Assembly (NCBI RefSeq): GCF_016757755.1
Contig: NZ_CP068437.1
Coordinates: 2,232,001 to 2,296,000 of the forward strand
DNA: 64,000 bases
Reading direction: 5' to 3'
DNA from: Shewanella sp. KX20019
Lineage (GTDB): Bacteria; Pseudomonadota; Gammaproteobacteria; Enterobacterales; Shewanellaceae
The notes beneath the pieces were generated by a model that did no database searches, had not been told where the DNA came from, and saw only the letters and a program-made list of their open reading frames with translations. This document shows, in pieces, positions 35,459-44,205 of this stretch (the stretch's first letter is position 1; every line of letters starts with the position of its first letter). The position numbers and the translations under genes are program-made.

Positions 35459-36604
35459 ATGAAATATTTGTTGTTGACGGTATTTGTTATTATTTGTGGT
35501 TGCCAAAGTACACAAAAGCAGCTGGTTGAAGCACCGAAAATGCCAACTCTTGATTATCAAGTTGATGCTACTGCATACAAGATCCCAGAGCCCGAAGATT
35601 TGTTGACTTTGACCGCCCCGCAGATTAAAAAAATTGAGCATTTTATACAACAAAGTGACATAAGCACATTGTCAGCTAATCATCAGGTTGCAAGATTTAT
35701 GGGGCAGCGCTTGGTTAACTTTAATTATGAAGGGCAGAATTACAGTGCAAGCACGGCGCTTAGACTTAATCGTGGCAATTGTATGTCGCTCGCATTATTG
35801 ACTTATGGTATTGCTGAACAGCTTCAAGTAGATGTTAACTTTCAAGTTATGCACACTATGCCCATGTTGCTAGACGTCACAGATCGTTACGCTGTTACTT
35901 CTAACCATGTAAGAACATTCCTCTATGAGCCTTCTATAGGGGATGGAAATACATTTTTTTCTGCTAAAAAAAGAATATCAGTTGATTATTTTCCAGAGCG
36001 ATATGATCGGGGTGGAAGAGTAATCAATAAAGATTTATTTTTCGCCATGTTTTACCGTAATTTGGCAGCTGACGCTCTTTTTGATAATGATCTACCGTTA
36101 GCTTACCTTTTGTTAAGAAGGAGCATTGACTTTAGCGATAACTATGCACCATCGATTAACATGATGGCAGTCCTGTTGAGGCGGCTAGGTTTTGACAAAG
36201 ATGCAGAACGCTTGTACTTATATGGACTTGAAGTCTCTGACGATAAATTAACGCTACTGAGTAATTATCACTACTTACTTGTGCGTCAAGGCAGAACCGC
36301 TGATGCGTTAGTGGTAAAGTCACGTTTGCTCGAGTTAGATGATTCTAATCCTTATAAATGGTATATGGTGGCACAGGATTCAATAGTAGAAGGGGATTAC
36401 CAAAGCGCCAAAATATTCCTGTTTAAGTTCATTGATAACACACATTATTTTCATAGAGCATACTTTGAACTCGCCAAAGTTCACACCCAGTTAGGCGAGA
36501 CAGAGCAAGCAAGGAGTGCGTTGCTAAAGGCGCTTGATTATGCAGCAGAACCAGTAAGTAAAATGCGTTACCAAGCAAAACTTGCTTGGTTAAGGTCACG
36601 CTAG
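35459..36604 (+). CDS. Putative TPR-containing lipoprotein
   Basis: The 381-aa product has a lipoprotein signal (FVIICGC, lipid on the Cys) followed by a periplasmic region. Residues about 90-120 (LRLNRGNCMSLALLTYGIAEQL) resemble the catalytic-Cys helix of transglutaminase-like proteins. From about residue 215 onward the helices (APSINMMAVLLRRLGFDKDAERLYLYGLE, and later AYFELAKVHTQLGETEQARSAL) have TPR pattern. Function is unknown; a scaffold or peptidase-like role in the envelope is inferred. AAGGACGGAG precedes ATG 35459. It stands alone after the nas locus. Confidence 0.75.
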   Translation: MKYLLLTVFVIICGCQSTQKQLVEAPKMPTLDYQVDATAYKIPEPEDLLTLTAPQIKKIEHFIQQSDISTLSANHQVARFMGQRLVNFNYEGQNYSASTALRLNRGNCMSLALLTYGIAEQLQVDVNFQVMHTMPMLLDVTDRYAVTSNHVRTFLYEPSIGDGNTFFSAKKRISVDYFPERYDRGGRVINKDLFFAMFYRNLAADALFDNDLPLAYLLLRRSIDFSDNYAPSINMMAVLLRRLGFDKDAERLYLYGLEVSDDKLTLLSNYHYLLVRQGRTADALVVKSRLLELDDSNPYKWYMVAQDSIVEGDYQSAKIFLFKFIDNTHYFHRAYFELAKVHTQLGETEQARSALLKALDYAAEPVSKMRYQAKLAWLRSR

Positions 36605-37096
36605 TTTTGTGTCGTATGGAGCAAAAGGCAAGAGTTTGCGTTTTGTAGAGTTAACATTTTTATGAGTATAAACATCTAAATTTCCTTTGCTAAGAATATT
36701 GCTTTGATTCTCTTCTTGGCGATATTTAGTAGTAAAGTGTTATCTGGCAGTTTTACTCTTCAATATTTTCATGACTATAACGCTATTTCTAACTTACTGG
36801 CAAACATGGTGTTATTAGCATTAGGATAAATTGAATGACTTCTTTCTTGTTGAGTTTGATAAAGTGATTAATCAATAAACTCGTTATTAGTTATAGTAAT
36901 TATGTATAACAGCCGCGAAGTGTATTAAATGACACACTATAAGTGTGTAATCTAAGTGTCATCAGTGTCTATAAATAATAAAATTCATGAACATTAGAAT
37001 TTCTCAATATTGAATTACTTTCGTTAGTTTATTATCTAAATTATGTATTACACTCATACATACAGGGAAGATTACACTGTAAACATGGAGAGTTAG
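36605..37096. other. AT-rich regulatory region upstream of the CsgD-like regulator
   Basis: No gene is seen in about 490 bp. It contains a perfect palindrome ACACACT-ATA-AGTGTGT at 36932-36948, nested in a wider ATGACAC...GTGTCAT pair (36929-36962). This is a candidate operator. The long leader is typical of heavily regulated LuxR-type genes such as csgD. Confidence 0.5.
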
Positions 37097-37732
37097 ATGT
37101 TTAAAGTTATGCACTGGGTTATGGTAACCCGCTCGCAAATATTAGTCGATTTGCTCAATACTCGATGGCCACAACAGTTTTTAGTCAAAATTCACAATGT
37201 AGCACCAGATAATATTATCGATAATTTTACTGAAAACAGAGTAAATTTAGTCCTTATCGATCTCTCGAGTGTCGATATTCAGAAAGCTTATCAAATTCAA
37301 AAAAAGTTAGAGAAAGAACGTAGCGGGGCCCGCGTTGTTTTTCTGCACTATCCTCAGCAGGTTGATGCAGGTTTTTTAGTACAAAGTAACATCACTGCAG
37401 GCGTATTCTATTCCGGTGTTTCATTAGACACTATCGGTACCGGTATGGACAAAATAGTTAAGGGACTAACATCGATTCCAGAAGAGTTTAATAAGCAAAT
37501 CTTGCACAAAGTAGCTACGAATGAAGAGCATGATAACTTAACTATCCGAGAACGAGAGGTTCTGCAGGTACTCCGTTCTGGGAGTACCAATATAGATATT
37601 GCCAATGAACTTTTTGTTAGTGAAAGCACCATTAAAACCCACCTCTACCGTGCTTTTAGAAAGATAGGCGTATCTAGCCGCGGTCAAGCAATCGCTTGGG
37701 CGCAAATGAATATGCATGAAGTTATTCAATAA
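37097..37732 (+). CDS. CsgD/VpsT-like LuxR-family transcriptional regulator
   Basis: The 211-aa protein has an N-terminal receiver-like domain without the phospho-acceptor acidic pocket and a C-terminal LuxR helix-turn-helix (LTIREREVLQVLRSGSTNIDIANELFVSESTIKTHLYRAFRKIGVSSR). The middle (AGVFYSG...GMDKIVKG) aligns with E. coli CsgD (GVFYS...). In VpsT and CsgD the linker has W-F-T-R or Y-F-T-Q; here the matching stretch is SIPE, so direct c-di-GMP binding of the VpsT kind is doubtful. It probably controls biofilm matrix or surface functions, by family inference. It is monocistronic with its own terminator. Confidence 0.88.
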   Translation: MFKVMHWVMVTRSQILVDLLNTRWPQQFLVKIHNVAPDNIIDNFTENRVNLVLIDLSSVDIQKAYQIQKKLEKERSGARVVFLHYPQQVDAGFLVQSNITAGVFYSGVSLDTIGTGMDKIVKGLTSIPEEFNKQILHKVATNEEHDNLTIREREVLQVLRSGSTNIDIANELFVSESTIKTHLYRAFRKIGVSSRGQAIAWAQMNMHEVIQ

Positions 37733-37783
37733 ATAATAGCCAGATAGCCTCAGTAGGGATACTAGGCTAGGTAAACTTACTTC

Positions 37784-37808
37784 AGGCGCTACATGTAGCG
37801 CCTTTTTT
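37784..37808 (+). terminator. Intrinsic terminator of the CsgD-like gene
   Basis: AGGCGCTAC/GTAGCGCCT nearly perfect stem with a minimal loop, followed by T6, about 50 bp after the stop. Confidence 0.92.
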
Positions 37809-37903
37809 GTCACTGAAAAACAATATACACGGCAGGCTATACAGTTGTGTAGTTGTTTGATATGATCGCCCTCGTTTATACTATGAAATCGAAAGAGGTG
37901 AAT

Positions 37904-38251
37904 ATGACTAAAGTTATGCTACTGGCTATGACTATTTTATCAGCGACATTTTCTGTCCAAGCGGCTACCGTCGGATGTGAAAGGGCGGGTGGTGTAAAAT
38001 GCCAGAAAGTTAATAAGTCCTATAAACCGTATAAGCGGGCAAAAGTCATTGTCATACCTAAAAGTCACCATCATTATCACGCGTATCAATCGCCACTACT
38101 TTCGGCATTAGGTTTGGCGATTGTGCTAGATGCTGCTGGCAACGCGATCACAAATAAAGGCAATAAAGTGGTTGTACTGGGGGAGGGGGATGAGGTTAAA
38201 AACGTTTATGAAAAGGATGGTGTTGTTTACCTGGTTAAGGAACAAAGCTAA
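37904..38251 (+). CDS. Small exported hypothetical protein
   Basis: This 115-aa protein has a clear Sec signal peptide (MTKVMLLAMTILSATFSVQA, cut after VQA). The mature part is basic, with a Cys pair (VGCERAGGVKCQK), a Lys/His-rich stretch (KSHHHYHAY) and a short hydrophobic segment (LLSALGLAIVLDAAG). I do not recognise a family. The start at ATG 37904 is chosen because GAAAGAGGTG lies just upstream; an in-frame ATG at 37853 would place residues before the signal peptide. It is 44 bp upstream of the next small membrane-protein gene. Confidence 0.75.
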   Translation: MTKVMLLAMTILSATFSVQAATVGCERAGGVKCQKVNKSYKPYKRAKVIVIPKSHHHYHAYQSPLLSALGLAIVLDAAGNAITNKGNKVVVLGEGDEVKNVYEKDGVVYLVKEQS

Positions 38252-38295
38252 CCCTGTGTTAGTTAATTTCTGCTGAGATAATAGAGCTTCTATAA

Positions 38296-38769
38296 ATGAA
38301 CAAAGTTGACGAGTTTAGGCAACAGCTAAAATTTCTAGATCATACCTTGGTGTTGGTTGTAGTGCTTATGTGTTTTTCTGGGTTGATGTTTATTATCAAA
38401 TCGCAGGGATCAGAAACCAGTATTTTAACTATGGTGGTCACTCTTTTATTGGCATTGGCCTTGTATATTGTCAAGCTGCTTCTCGTCGGGTTAAGCCATA
38501 GCACCTTAAGCATACTGGATAACCAGCAACAAAATGCAGCTACTGAAATAAAACCTTTGAGCTTAGGTAAAGTGAGTAGTTTTGGCTTGTGTACTTTTTG
38601 TAATGAATATGAAACTAAGAATACTTTGCTTGGACGTCATGTGTGCACCGCTTGCTATCAAATATTTTTGAAAGTCAGAGAGCCGTCGCCGCCAGTGGCA
38701 TTAAATGTTGAAAAATCATTTCGAAACAAGCGTTGTTTAAAGCGGGATAATACTAGCATCGAACTTTAA
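38296..38769 (+). CDS. Small membrane protein with zinc-ribbon-like C-terminus
   Basis: The 157-aa product has two adjacent membrane helices (LVLVVVLMCFSGLMFII and ILTMVVTLLLALALYIVKLLLVGL), then a cytoplasmic tail with two CxxC pairs (CTFCNEY...HVCTACYQ). The pairs would form a treble-clef or zinc-ribbon knuckle. No family is recognised. It follows the small exported protein in the same orientation and may be co-transcribed with it. Confidence 0.72.
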   Translation: MNKVDEFRQQLKFLDHTLVLVVVLMCFSGLMFIIKSQGSETSILTMVVTLLLALALYIVKLLLVGLSHSTLSILDNQQQNAATEIKPLSLGKVSSFGLCTFCNEYETKNTLLGRHVCTACYQIFLKVREPSPPVALNVEKSFRNKRCLKRDNTSIEL

Positions 38770-38785
38770 TATTTATTGCACTGCC

Positions 38786-38831
38786 TATACCCAAACCGAC
38801 TGAAGATGCACCTTCAAGTAAGATGGGTATA
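38786..38831. repeat. Dispersed palindromic repeat, copy A
   Basis: TATACCCA ... TGAAGATGCACCTTCA ... TGGGTATA: an outer 8-bp inverted repeat around an inner TGAAG/CTTCA hairpin. The same architecture and core words recur at 44092-44139 and 52737-52783. Confidence 0.75.
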
Positions 38832-38890
38832 TAAGCCAAATCAACAGAGGAAGTTGTGTTGTTTTGGCCATATATAAGATAACGTTACTA

Positions 38891-39304
38891 TTACTTGTCC
38901 TGTTCTCGCTCACTGTTTAAAAACTCAAAGCCTCTTTTCCAAAATATAAATTGCTCCTCATCAGGCAGTAGCCTGACCTCTTTAAGCATATTGTTAAAGG
39001 CAGAGTCAATCATAAGCCTGTCTGATAATTTGAGGTAACGATACACTACAGGCCTTAAAACGACCGAAAAATCTCCGCTGAGATCTGAGTATCGCTTCTC
39101 CTCCAGCGCGAGAGTATTGAATACCAGTTCTCGCATGCTAAGTGCAGCGAGCAATGAATTTTTGTCACTAAAAGACTGATATTGAGCAGCGCGTGAGTAA
39201 CCAGCTCTCTTGTGAACATCAGACATATTTAGCGCAATCATGCCTTTTTCCTGTATAAGCTCGGCGGCAGCATTAAGCAGTGCGGTTTCTTTAACGGTGA
39301 GCAT
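38891..39304 (-). CDS. TetR-like transcriptional regulator, short
   Basis: Residues about 8-50 form a TetR-type helix-turn-helix (ALLNAAAELIQEKGMIALNMSDVHKRAGYSRAAQYQSFSDK). At 137 aa the ligand-binding half is much shorter than in typical TetR proteins (about 190-200 aa), and ends in a charged tail (NSEREQDK). It may be a compact variant or a slightly degraded gene; the frame is intact. It is divergent from hinT. Its target is unknown. Confidence 0.78.
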   Translation of the reverse strand: MLTVKETALLNAAAELIQEKGMIALNMSDVHKRAGYSRAAQYQSFSDKNSLLAALSMRELVFNTLALEEKRYSDLSGDFSVVLRPVVYRYLKLSDRLMIDSAFNNMLKEVRLLPDEEQFIFWKRGFEFLNSEREQDK

Positions 39305-39491
39305 GATATGTCCTAAAATTTTTTATTTATTAAAAATGGATACGACCCGAAAGTCAATCATAATGTGTATACAGCTGTTCAATCTGTAATCTAATCATGG
39401 TAATGACAGTGTTTGCTTGAAAAAAACGCCAATCGCCTGATGCTGTTTTTCGAGTATACTAGGCTTAACTTATTCTGATGAGGGCAATAGA

Positions 39492-39848
39492 ATGGCCGAA
39501 GAAACCATATTCAGTAAAATTATTCGACGTGAAATTCCAGCTGAGATCTTATTTCAAGATGAGCTAGTCACCGCATTTAGAGATATCAGTGCAAAAGCGC
39601 CGACTCATATATTGATCATCCCCAATCATCTTATCCCGACTGTCAACGATATTAAGGCCTCTGATGAGAAAGCGTTGGGCAGAATGATGTCTGTTGCGGC
39701 CAAATTGGCTCAGGAAGAGGGGGTAGCTGAAGGCGGCTATCGTCTTATCATGAACTGCAATGAAGATGCAGGCCAAGAGGTGTTTCATATTCATATGCAT
39801 TTAGTGGGAGGCCATGCTTTAGGGCCTATGTTGAGTAAAGCACGATGA
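39492..39848 (+). CDS. hinT: HIT-family purine nucleoside phosphoramidase
   Basis: HinT hydrolyses AMP-lysine and other nucleoside phosphoramidates. It is 118 aa with the start MAEETIFSKIIRREIPAEI and the histidine triad HIHMHLVGG near the C-terminus, where the central His is the nucleophile. It overlaps the next gene by four bases (ATGA), heading an operon hinT - thioesterase - thioesterase - ycfL-like. In E. coli, hinT also precedes ycfL. Confidence 0.95.
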   Translation: MAEETIFSKIIRREIPAEILFQDELVTAFRDISAKAPTHILIIPNHLIPTVNDIKASDEKALGRMMSVAAKLAQEEGVAEGGYRLIMNCNEDAGQEVFHIHMHLVGGHALGPMLSKAR

Positions 39849-40348
39849 ATAAAACTGCCGATGTTTTCCCACTGACGGAAATGGCAAGTCGATTTGTTGC
39901 GCAACTTACTCAATGCCAAAGGTTAAAGTTAAAGGTGCTCGAGGGCTGTGCTAAACACGTCCTCATTGAACTGCCTTACGATACTCAACTTGTTGGTTAT
40001 CCAGACACTGGTGTTATTCACGGTGGTGTCATAACGACATTAATGGATACAGCCAGTGGCTGCGCAGTGGTATGTTCTATTTTTGATAAGTATCAAGCTT
40101 TAGAGATCTCACCAACGCTTGATTTGCGTGTTGATTATATGAAACCTGCTGAACCCTTTAAGCCTGTTTATGGTTTTGCGCAGTGCTATAAGTTGTCATC
40201 AAGCGTAGCGTTTACTCGCGCTATTGCCTACCAAGATTCAATAGACGATCCCATTGCACACGCGGTTGGCTCTTTTATGCGAATTAGTCCGGAGATGGTG
40301 GGTGAAGAGTTTAGACAAGCATTGATGGGGGAGCCGCGCCATGACTAA
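39845..40348 (+). CDS. Hotdog-fold thioesterase (PaaI-like)
   Basis: The 167-aa product has the hotdog thioesterase core GVIHGGVITTLMDTASGCAV, with the conserved HGG segment and the catalytic acidic residue (Asp) in the following helix, and the central strand LDLRVDYMKPA. It would hydrolyse an acyl- or aryl-CoA. It is coupled to hinT by an ATGA overlap, and its last 8 bases overlap a second thioesterase gene. The substrate is unknown. Confidence 0.88.
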   Translation: MNKTADVFPLTEMASRFVAQLTQCQRLKLKVLEGCAKHVLIELPYDTQLVGYPDTGVIHGGVITTLMDTASGCAVVCSIFDKYQALEISPTLDLRVDYMKPAEPFKPVYGFAQCYKLSSSVAFTRAIAYQDSIDDPIAHAVGSFMRISPEMVGEEFRQALMGEPRHD

Positions 40349-40811
40349 CCCTAATCCTTTAGAGTGTGATGCTGCAAAACTAGATGTAAAAAGTATTGTT
40401 CGAAAAGCAACGGAACTTAATGATTTTGGTCACTTACTCGAACATGTTCCTTACGCCAAGTTTATTGGTATGGGGGTCGAACGTTTTGGTGACGAACTGG
40501 TGTTTAAATTACCAGCAAAAGATGACAATATCGGTAACCCTGTGCTGCCGGCGCTACACGGTGGTGTCATCGCAGGCTTTATGGAAATGTCAGCCATTGT
40601 GCAGTTAATGGTGTTTATGCAAGCGACTAAAGTTCCGAAAATCGTAGATTTTTCAATTGATTACCTCAGAGCTGGCTACCATAAAGACAGCTTTGCTGAA
40701 TGTAAGATAACCCGTCAAGGTCGACGAGTGGCAAATGTGAGCATTAATTGCTGGCAGACTAATCGAAAACACTTGATTGCCACGGCCAGAGCTCATTTCT
40801 TAATCGACTAA
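40341..40811 (+). CDS. Second hotdog-fold thioesterase
   Basis: This 156-aa paralogue has PALHGGVIAGFMEMSAIVQL and the strand VDFSIDYLRAG. The acidic residue after HGG is Glu here instead of Asp. The pair of neighbouring hotdog genes may act as a heterodimer, because bacterial thioesterases of this type work as oligomers; that is inference. It starts 8 bp inside the upstream gene. Confidence 0.87.
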   Translation: MTNPNPLECDAAKLDVKSIVRKATELNDFGHLLEHVPYAKFIGMGVERFGDELVFKLPAKDDNIGNPVLPALHGGVIAGFMEMSAIVQLMVFMQATKVPKIVDFSIDYLRAGYHKDSFAECKITRQGRRVANVSINCWQTNRKHLIATARAHFLID

Positions 40812-40861
40812 TTTGGATTATCCTTGTAACAACACCGAATGATTTTATTCTAGGGAACAAA

Positions 40862-41251
40862 ATGAAGAAATTGATTTTAGGTTTATTTACGGCGCTTATT
40901 TTAGCGGCTTGTGCACCACACACCGCCGGCCTAATGGCGGGATCCAAAGGTGAAGTACGTATTGATAATAATAGCTTTGCAAAAGAGGTCGAGGTTCAAA
41001 GTGTAATGGCACGCCCTGAAGGTGGGTTTTTACAGGGCACAGGCACGATTATCAGTAAGGTGTCGACTGACTTGCGCTTACAGTATAAATTTACTTGGTT
41101 TGATACCAGTGGCATGACTATTGATGATGAAGGCGTTAGCTGGAAGTCAGTCAAATTGCACGGTAAGCAGCAACTGCAAGTCTCCGCCGTAGCGCCTAAT
41201 GTCAATGCAACGCGTTTTGAGCTATATGTAAGAAAAGCTTTCTCGAATTAA
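40862..41251 (+). CDS. YcfL-like lipoprotein (DUF1425)
   Basis: The 129-aa protein starts with a lipoprotein signal (MKKLILGLFTALILAACAP, lipobox LAAC). The mature part is a single compact beta domain (DLRLQYKFTWFDTSGMTI, then LHGKQQLQVSAVAPN), matching YcfL of E. coli, which also lies next to hinT. The role is unknown; the LpoB neighbour found in E. coli is not present here. It is followed by a terminator that ends the hinT operon. Confidence 0.85.
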   Translation: MKKLILGLFTALILAACAPHTAGLMAGSKGEVRIDNNSFAKEVEVQSVMARPEGGFLQGTGTIISKVSTDLRLQYKFTWFDTSGMTIDDEGVSWKSVKLHGKQQLQVSAVAPNVNATRFELYVRKAFSN

Positions 41252-41283
41252 GCAGTAGAGGCTGAGATTCAGTATTTGTTATT

Positions 41284-41311
41284 AAAACGTCAGCAATGTT
41301 GGCGTTTTTTT
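41284..41311 (+). terminator. Intrinsic terminator of the hinT operon
   Basis: AACGTCAGC - AAT - GTTGGCGTT, nine pairs including wobbles, running into a T7 tract. Confidence 0.88.
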
Positions 41312-41381
41312 ATGCGTAACGTTCAGTAATAGCAAGAAGTGTGTCATCGCTTTGTAAAACTCATGTATAATCGGCCGCGCC

Positions 41382-41490
41382 AAGGGGTGTTAAAGTCTAT
41401 AAACCGAAAGTTGGATTTTTTAGACTTTAACTGAGATGTTGAAAAACGAACCCTTTGAACCTGATCCGGCTTATACCGGCGTAGGAATGG
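41382..41490 (+). promoter_or_regulatory. TPP riboswitch (THI element)
   Basis: All conserved blocks are present in order: AAGGGGTGT at the 5' end, a long P3 hairpin (TAAAGTCTA...TAGACTTTA), CTGAGATG, AACCCTTTGAACCTGATC, a CCGGC/GCCGG-type P5 region and GTAGGAA. It binds thiamine pyrophosphate and turns off the downstream TonB receptor. Confidence 0.95.
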
Positions 41491-41528
41491 GCCACAATTC
41501 ATTTCCCGATCGCTTCTTTATGTTGCCG

Positions 41529-41553
41529 GATCTCAAAATTATAATTTGAGGTC
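41529..41553 (+). promoter_or_regulatory. RBS-sequestering hairpin of the TPP riboswitch
   Basis: GATCTCAAA (41529-41537) pairs with TTTGAGGTC (41545-41553), which contains the GAGG ribosome-binding site. The ATG is at 41556. There is no T-run, so control is translational. Confidence 0.65.
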
Positions 41554-41555
41554 CT

Positions 41556-43694
41556 ATGTTAAATCTAAAAGTTTATTCTCCTGTTGCGGTTGCCGTCATG
41601 GCAGCGCTAGTGTCATCACCAACCTTTGCTAATACAGAATCTGAGACGCCTGTTGATGAGATGGAAGTCATGGTTGTGACGTCTGATTTTCGTGGTACAT
41701 CGTTAGAAAAGATGCCATCGAGTGTCACAGTCATTGATCAACAGCAAATAGAGGATCAAGGTGCGCAGCACTTTGAAGATCTCTTAAACTCAATTGCAAA
41801 CTTCAACTGGTCTGGCGGTAGCTCAAGACCTAAATACTTTCAAATTCGTGGTGTTGGCGAGCAAGAGGAGTATCAAGGCGCACCTAACTCCTCTGTCGGT
41901 TTTATTGTTGATGATATTGATTTATCAGGTTTAGGCATGGCTTCCAGCATGTACGATCTACAACAAGTTGAAGTATTACGCGGACCACAAGGCACCCGCT
42001 ACGGTGCTAATGCATTAGCGGGCCTTATCTATCTTAAGAGTAACGATCCAACCGATGTGTTTGAACATGGCGCCGAGGTGTCCTTAGGTGATGATAACCT
42101 GCAGACCTTCAGCGGCTTTAGCTCCGGTCCACTGACCGATTCTGGAAACTTGCTTTATCGTGTGTCACTGCAGCAACATCAACAAGACGGCTATCGAGAT
42201 AATCTCTATCTTGGCGAGAGCGACACCAATAACCGTGACGAATTTACCGGCCGCGCAAAACTGCGTTGGTACGCTACAGAAGAGCTAGAGATAGATCTGA
42301 CCTTCTTATTTGCAGACTACGATAATGGTTATGATGCTTGGACATTAGATAATAACGGCTTCGATACGTTAACTGACGCCCCAGGTGTTGATAAGCAAAC
42401 CACCAACGGTACCGCATTGAAGTTTACCTATACTGGTGCTGAAAACGTTGAACTAACCTCATTAACCTCGCTTGCAAATTCAAATACTCGTCATAATTAT
42501 GATGGCGACTGGGCAAACCCTGACTACTGGGAAAGTCGAGATTGCGACGGCAGCCCATGTGAATATGAGTATAACTGGGACAAGAAAGGCGATAGGCAAA
42601 CCATAACCCAAGAGTTTAGATTAGCTTCAACAGAATCTGGCCGTATCTTTGCCGACAGCACTGATTGGCTTGTCGGTGTGTATGCGATGGACTTACAAGA
42701 AGACAATGAGACCGTCGATACATATAACCAGCTTACTGCAGAATACGAAGCGCAAAACTATGCACTCTTTGGCCAACTGGACTCTGATTTAGGCGCTAAC
42801 TATGCTTTATCGGTTGGTCTACGTGTTGAGCGCCGTGATAGCGAATACAGTGATTCCGCTGGCGATGAGTTTGAGCCTAGTGAAACTATGTGGGGCGGCC
42901 ATATTGCGTTAAGCAAAGCGCTTAGCGAAAACCACGAGTCGTATATCCGTGTCGCCAGAGGCTATAAAGCGGGTGGCTTTAATATGTCACTGCCAGTAGA
43001 GCTTGCCGATAAAAAAGAGTACGACACCGAAATCCTTTATAACTATGAAGTGGGCTTAAAGTCGGTTTGGTTTGATGGCCAAGCAAGCACTAATCTGTCG
43101 GTATTCTTTATGGATAGACAAGATCAACAAGTTGCTGCGTCACAACAATCTACAGTGCCTGGCGAAGAGGGTAACTTCATTCTGTTTACCGAAAACGCGG
43201 GTAGCTCTCAAAACTACGGTGCAGAGCTAGACGGTAACTGGTATGCCACTGACAATCTCAAGCTTTACACCAGTCTAGGTTGGTTAGAAACCGAATACGG
43301 TGATTACCAGTATGAAGATAAATATGGGGGGATTGTCGATCTTTCTGGTCGCGAACTAGCCCATTCACCGAACTTTACCTTTAGTGTTGGTGCCACTTAC
43401 CGTAGCGATTCTGGCTGGTTTGCAAACGTGAACGCCAGCGGCAAGAGTGACTTCTATTACTCTGACAGTAACGAATCTAAATCTGATGCTTACCAGATTT
43501 TTAATGCCAAGATTGGATACGAAGCTGAAATGTGGTCTGCATACCTGTGGGGGCGCAACCTGTTTGATGAACAATACGGCGTTCGAGGTTTCTATTTCGG
43601 CAATGAGCCTGATTTAGGCTGGGCAGATAAGCAGTATGTACGTTATGGTGATCCACGCCAATTAGGACTTACCTTAAACGTTAAGTTTATGTAA
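41556..43694 (+). CDS. TonB-dependent outer-membrane receptor, TPP-riboswitch controlled
   Basis: The 712-aa protein has a signal peptide (VAVAVMAALVSSPTFA), a short TonB-box region (EMEVMVVTS), a plug domain (SVTVIDQQQIEDQGAQHFEDLL, VEVLRGPQGTRYGANALAG), and a 22-strand barrel ending in LGLTLNVKFM; the final aromatic is one residue from the end. Control by a TPP riboswitch, followed by YkoF-like, PnuT and kinase genes, makes thiamine or a precursor the likely ligand. Comparative studies of TPP riboswitches describe such receptors in Shewanella and relatives. Confidence 0.93.
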   Translation: MLNLKVYSPVAVAVMAALVSSPTFANTESETPVDEMEVMVVTSDFRGTSLEKMPSSVTVIDQQQIEDQGAQHFEDLLNSIANFNWSGGSSRPKYFQIRGVGEQEEYQGAPNSSVGFIVDDIDLSGLGMASSMYDLQQVEVLRGPQGTRYGANALAGLIYLKSNDPTDVFEHGAEVSLGDDNLQTFSGFSSGPLTDSGNLLYRVSLQQHQQDGYRDNLYLGESDTNNRDEFTGRAKLRWYATEELEIDLTFLFADYDNGYDAWTLDNNGFDTLTDAPGVDKQTTNGTALKFTYTGAENVELTSLTSLANSNTRHNYDGDWANPDYWESRDCDGSPCEYEYNWDKKGDRQTITQEFRLASTESGRIFADSTDWLVGVYAMDLQEDNETVDTYNQLTAEYEAQNYALFGQLDSDLGANYALSVGLRVERRDSEYSDSAGDEFEPSETMWGGHIALSKALSENHESYIRVARGYKAGGFNMSLPVELADKKEYDTEILYNYEVGLKSVWFDGQASTNLSVFFMDRQDQQVAASQQSTVPGEEGNFILFTENAGSSQNYGAELDGNWYATDNLKLYTSLGWLETEYGDYQYEDKYGGIVDLSGRELAHSPNFTFSVGATYRSDSGWFANVNASGKSDFYYSDSNESKSDAYQIFNAKIGYEAEMWSAYLWGRNLFDEQYGVRGFYFGNEPDLGWADKQYVRYGDPRQLGLTLNVKFM

Positions 43695-43760
43695 ATCCTA
43701 GTTAAAAAAAGCTTATTAATTTTAATATTGTTATCAGCAATAAATGCTTGAGGTTAGAAA

Positions 43761-44021
43761 ATGAAGTTAACTGCAGAAATTAGTTGCTACCCACTACAAG
43801 ACAACTATTTAGATCCTATTAGATGGTTTATAGGTCGAGTTGATAGTTATGACAATATCCAGCGGGTGACTAACGCCATGGCAACACAGGTGTGCGGTGA
43901 ATATGCTGAGGTGATGGCAATGCTGGCAACTGAGATGGAAGCGGCGCACGAGAAGTGGGGCAAGGCGGTATTTGTTGTTAAGTTTATCGGCGGTGAACTC
44001 GACTTAAGCCACAGTGAGTAA
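43761..44021 (+). CDS. YkoF/MTH1187-like thiamine-binding protein
   Basis: The 86-aa product (MKLTAEISCYPLQDNYLDPI) has the single ferredoxin-like repeat of the thiamine-binding YkoF/UPF0045 group. That group's typical core is a strand ExSxYPL, a central helix and a C-terminal FVVKFIGG strand. It is probably a cytoplasmic binder of thiamine or HMP. It lies in the TPP-regulated run, 66 bp after the TonB receptor. Confidence 0.78.
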   Translation: MKLTAEISCYPLQDNYLDPIRWFIGRVDSYDNIQRVTNAMATQVCGEYAEVMAMLATEMEAAHEKWGKAVFVVKFIGGELDLSHSE

Positions 44022-44091
44022 GCGACTCACTGTCTATAGTTAAAGTCACTGCGGATATCTACCGCTGTAATGACAAGTAGCCACGGAGTTG

Positions 44092-44139
44092 TATATCCCC
44101 ATCCTACCTGAAGATGCAGGGATCAGTGGGATGGGTATA
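44092..44139. repeat. Dispersed palindromic repeat, copy B
   Basis: TATATCCCCATCC ... CTGAAGATGCAGGGATCAG ... GGGATGGGTATA. It shares the terminal TATA-CCC/GGG-TATA arms and the inner TGAAGATGCA word with copy A at 38786. Confidence 0.75.
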
Positions 44140-44205
44140 GATACTTTGTGGCTATTTGCTTTTAACTTCAGATGATTATTAGCGTCAATAAAGAGATTGA
44201 GTTTT

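Noticed and set aside
35195..35653. 152-codon minus-strand frame over the end of the kinase fusion and start of the lipoprotein
   Set aside because: It lies antisense to two clear genes and across the lipoprotein ribosome-binding site.
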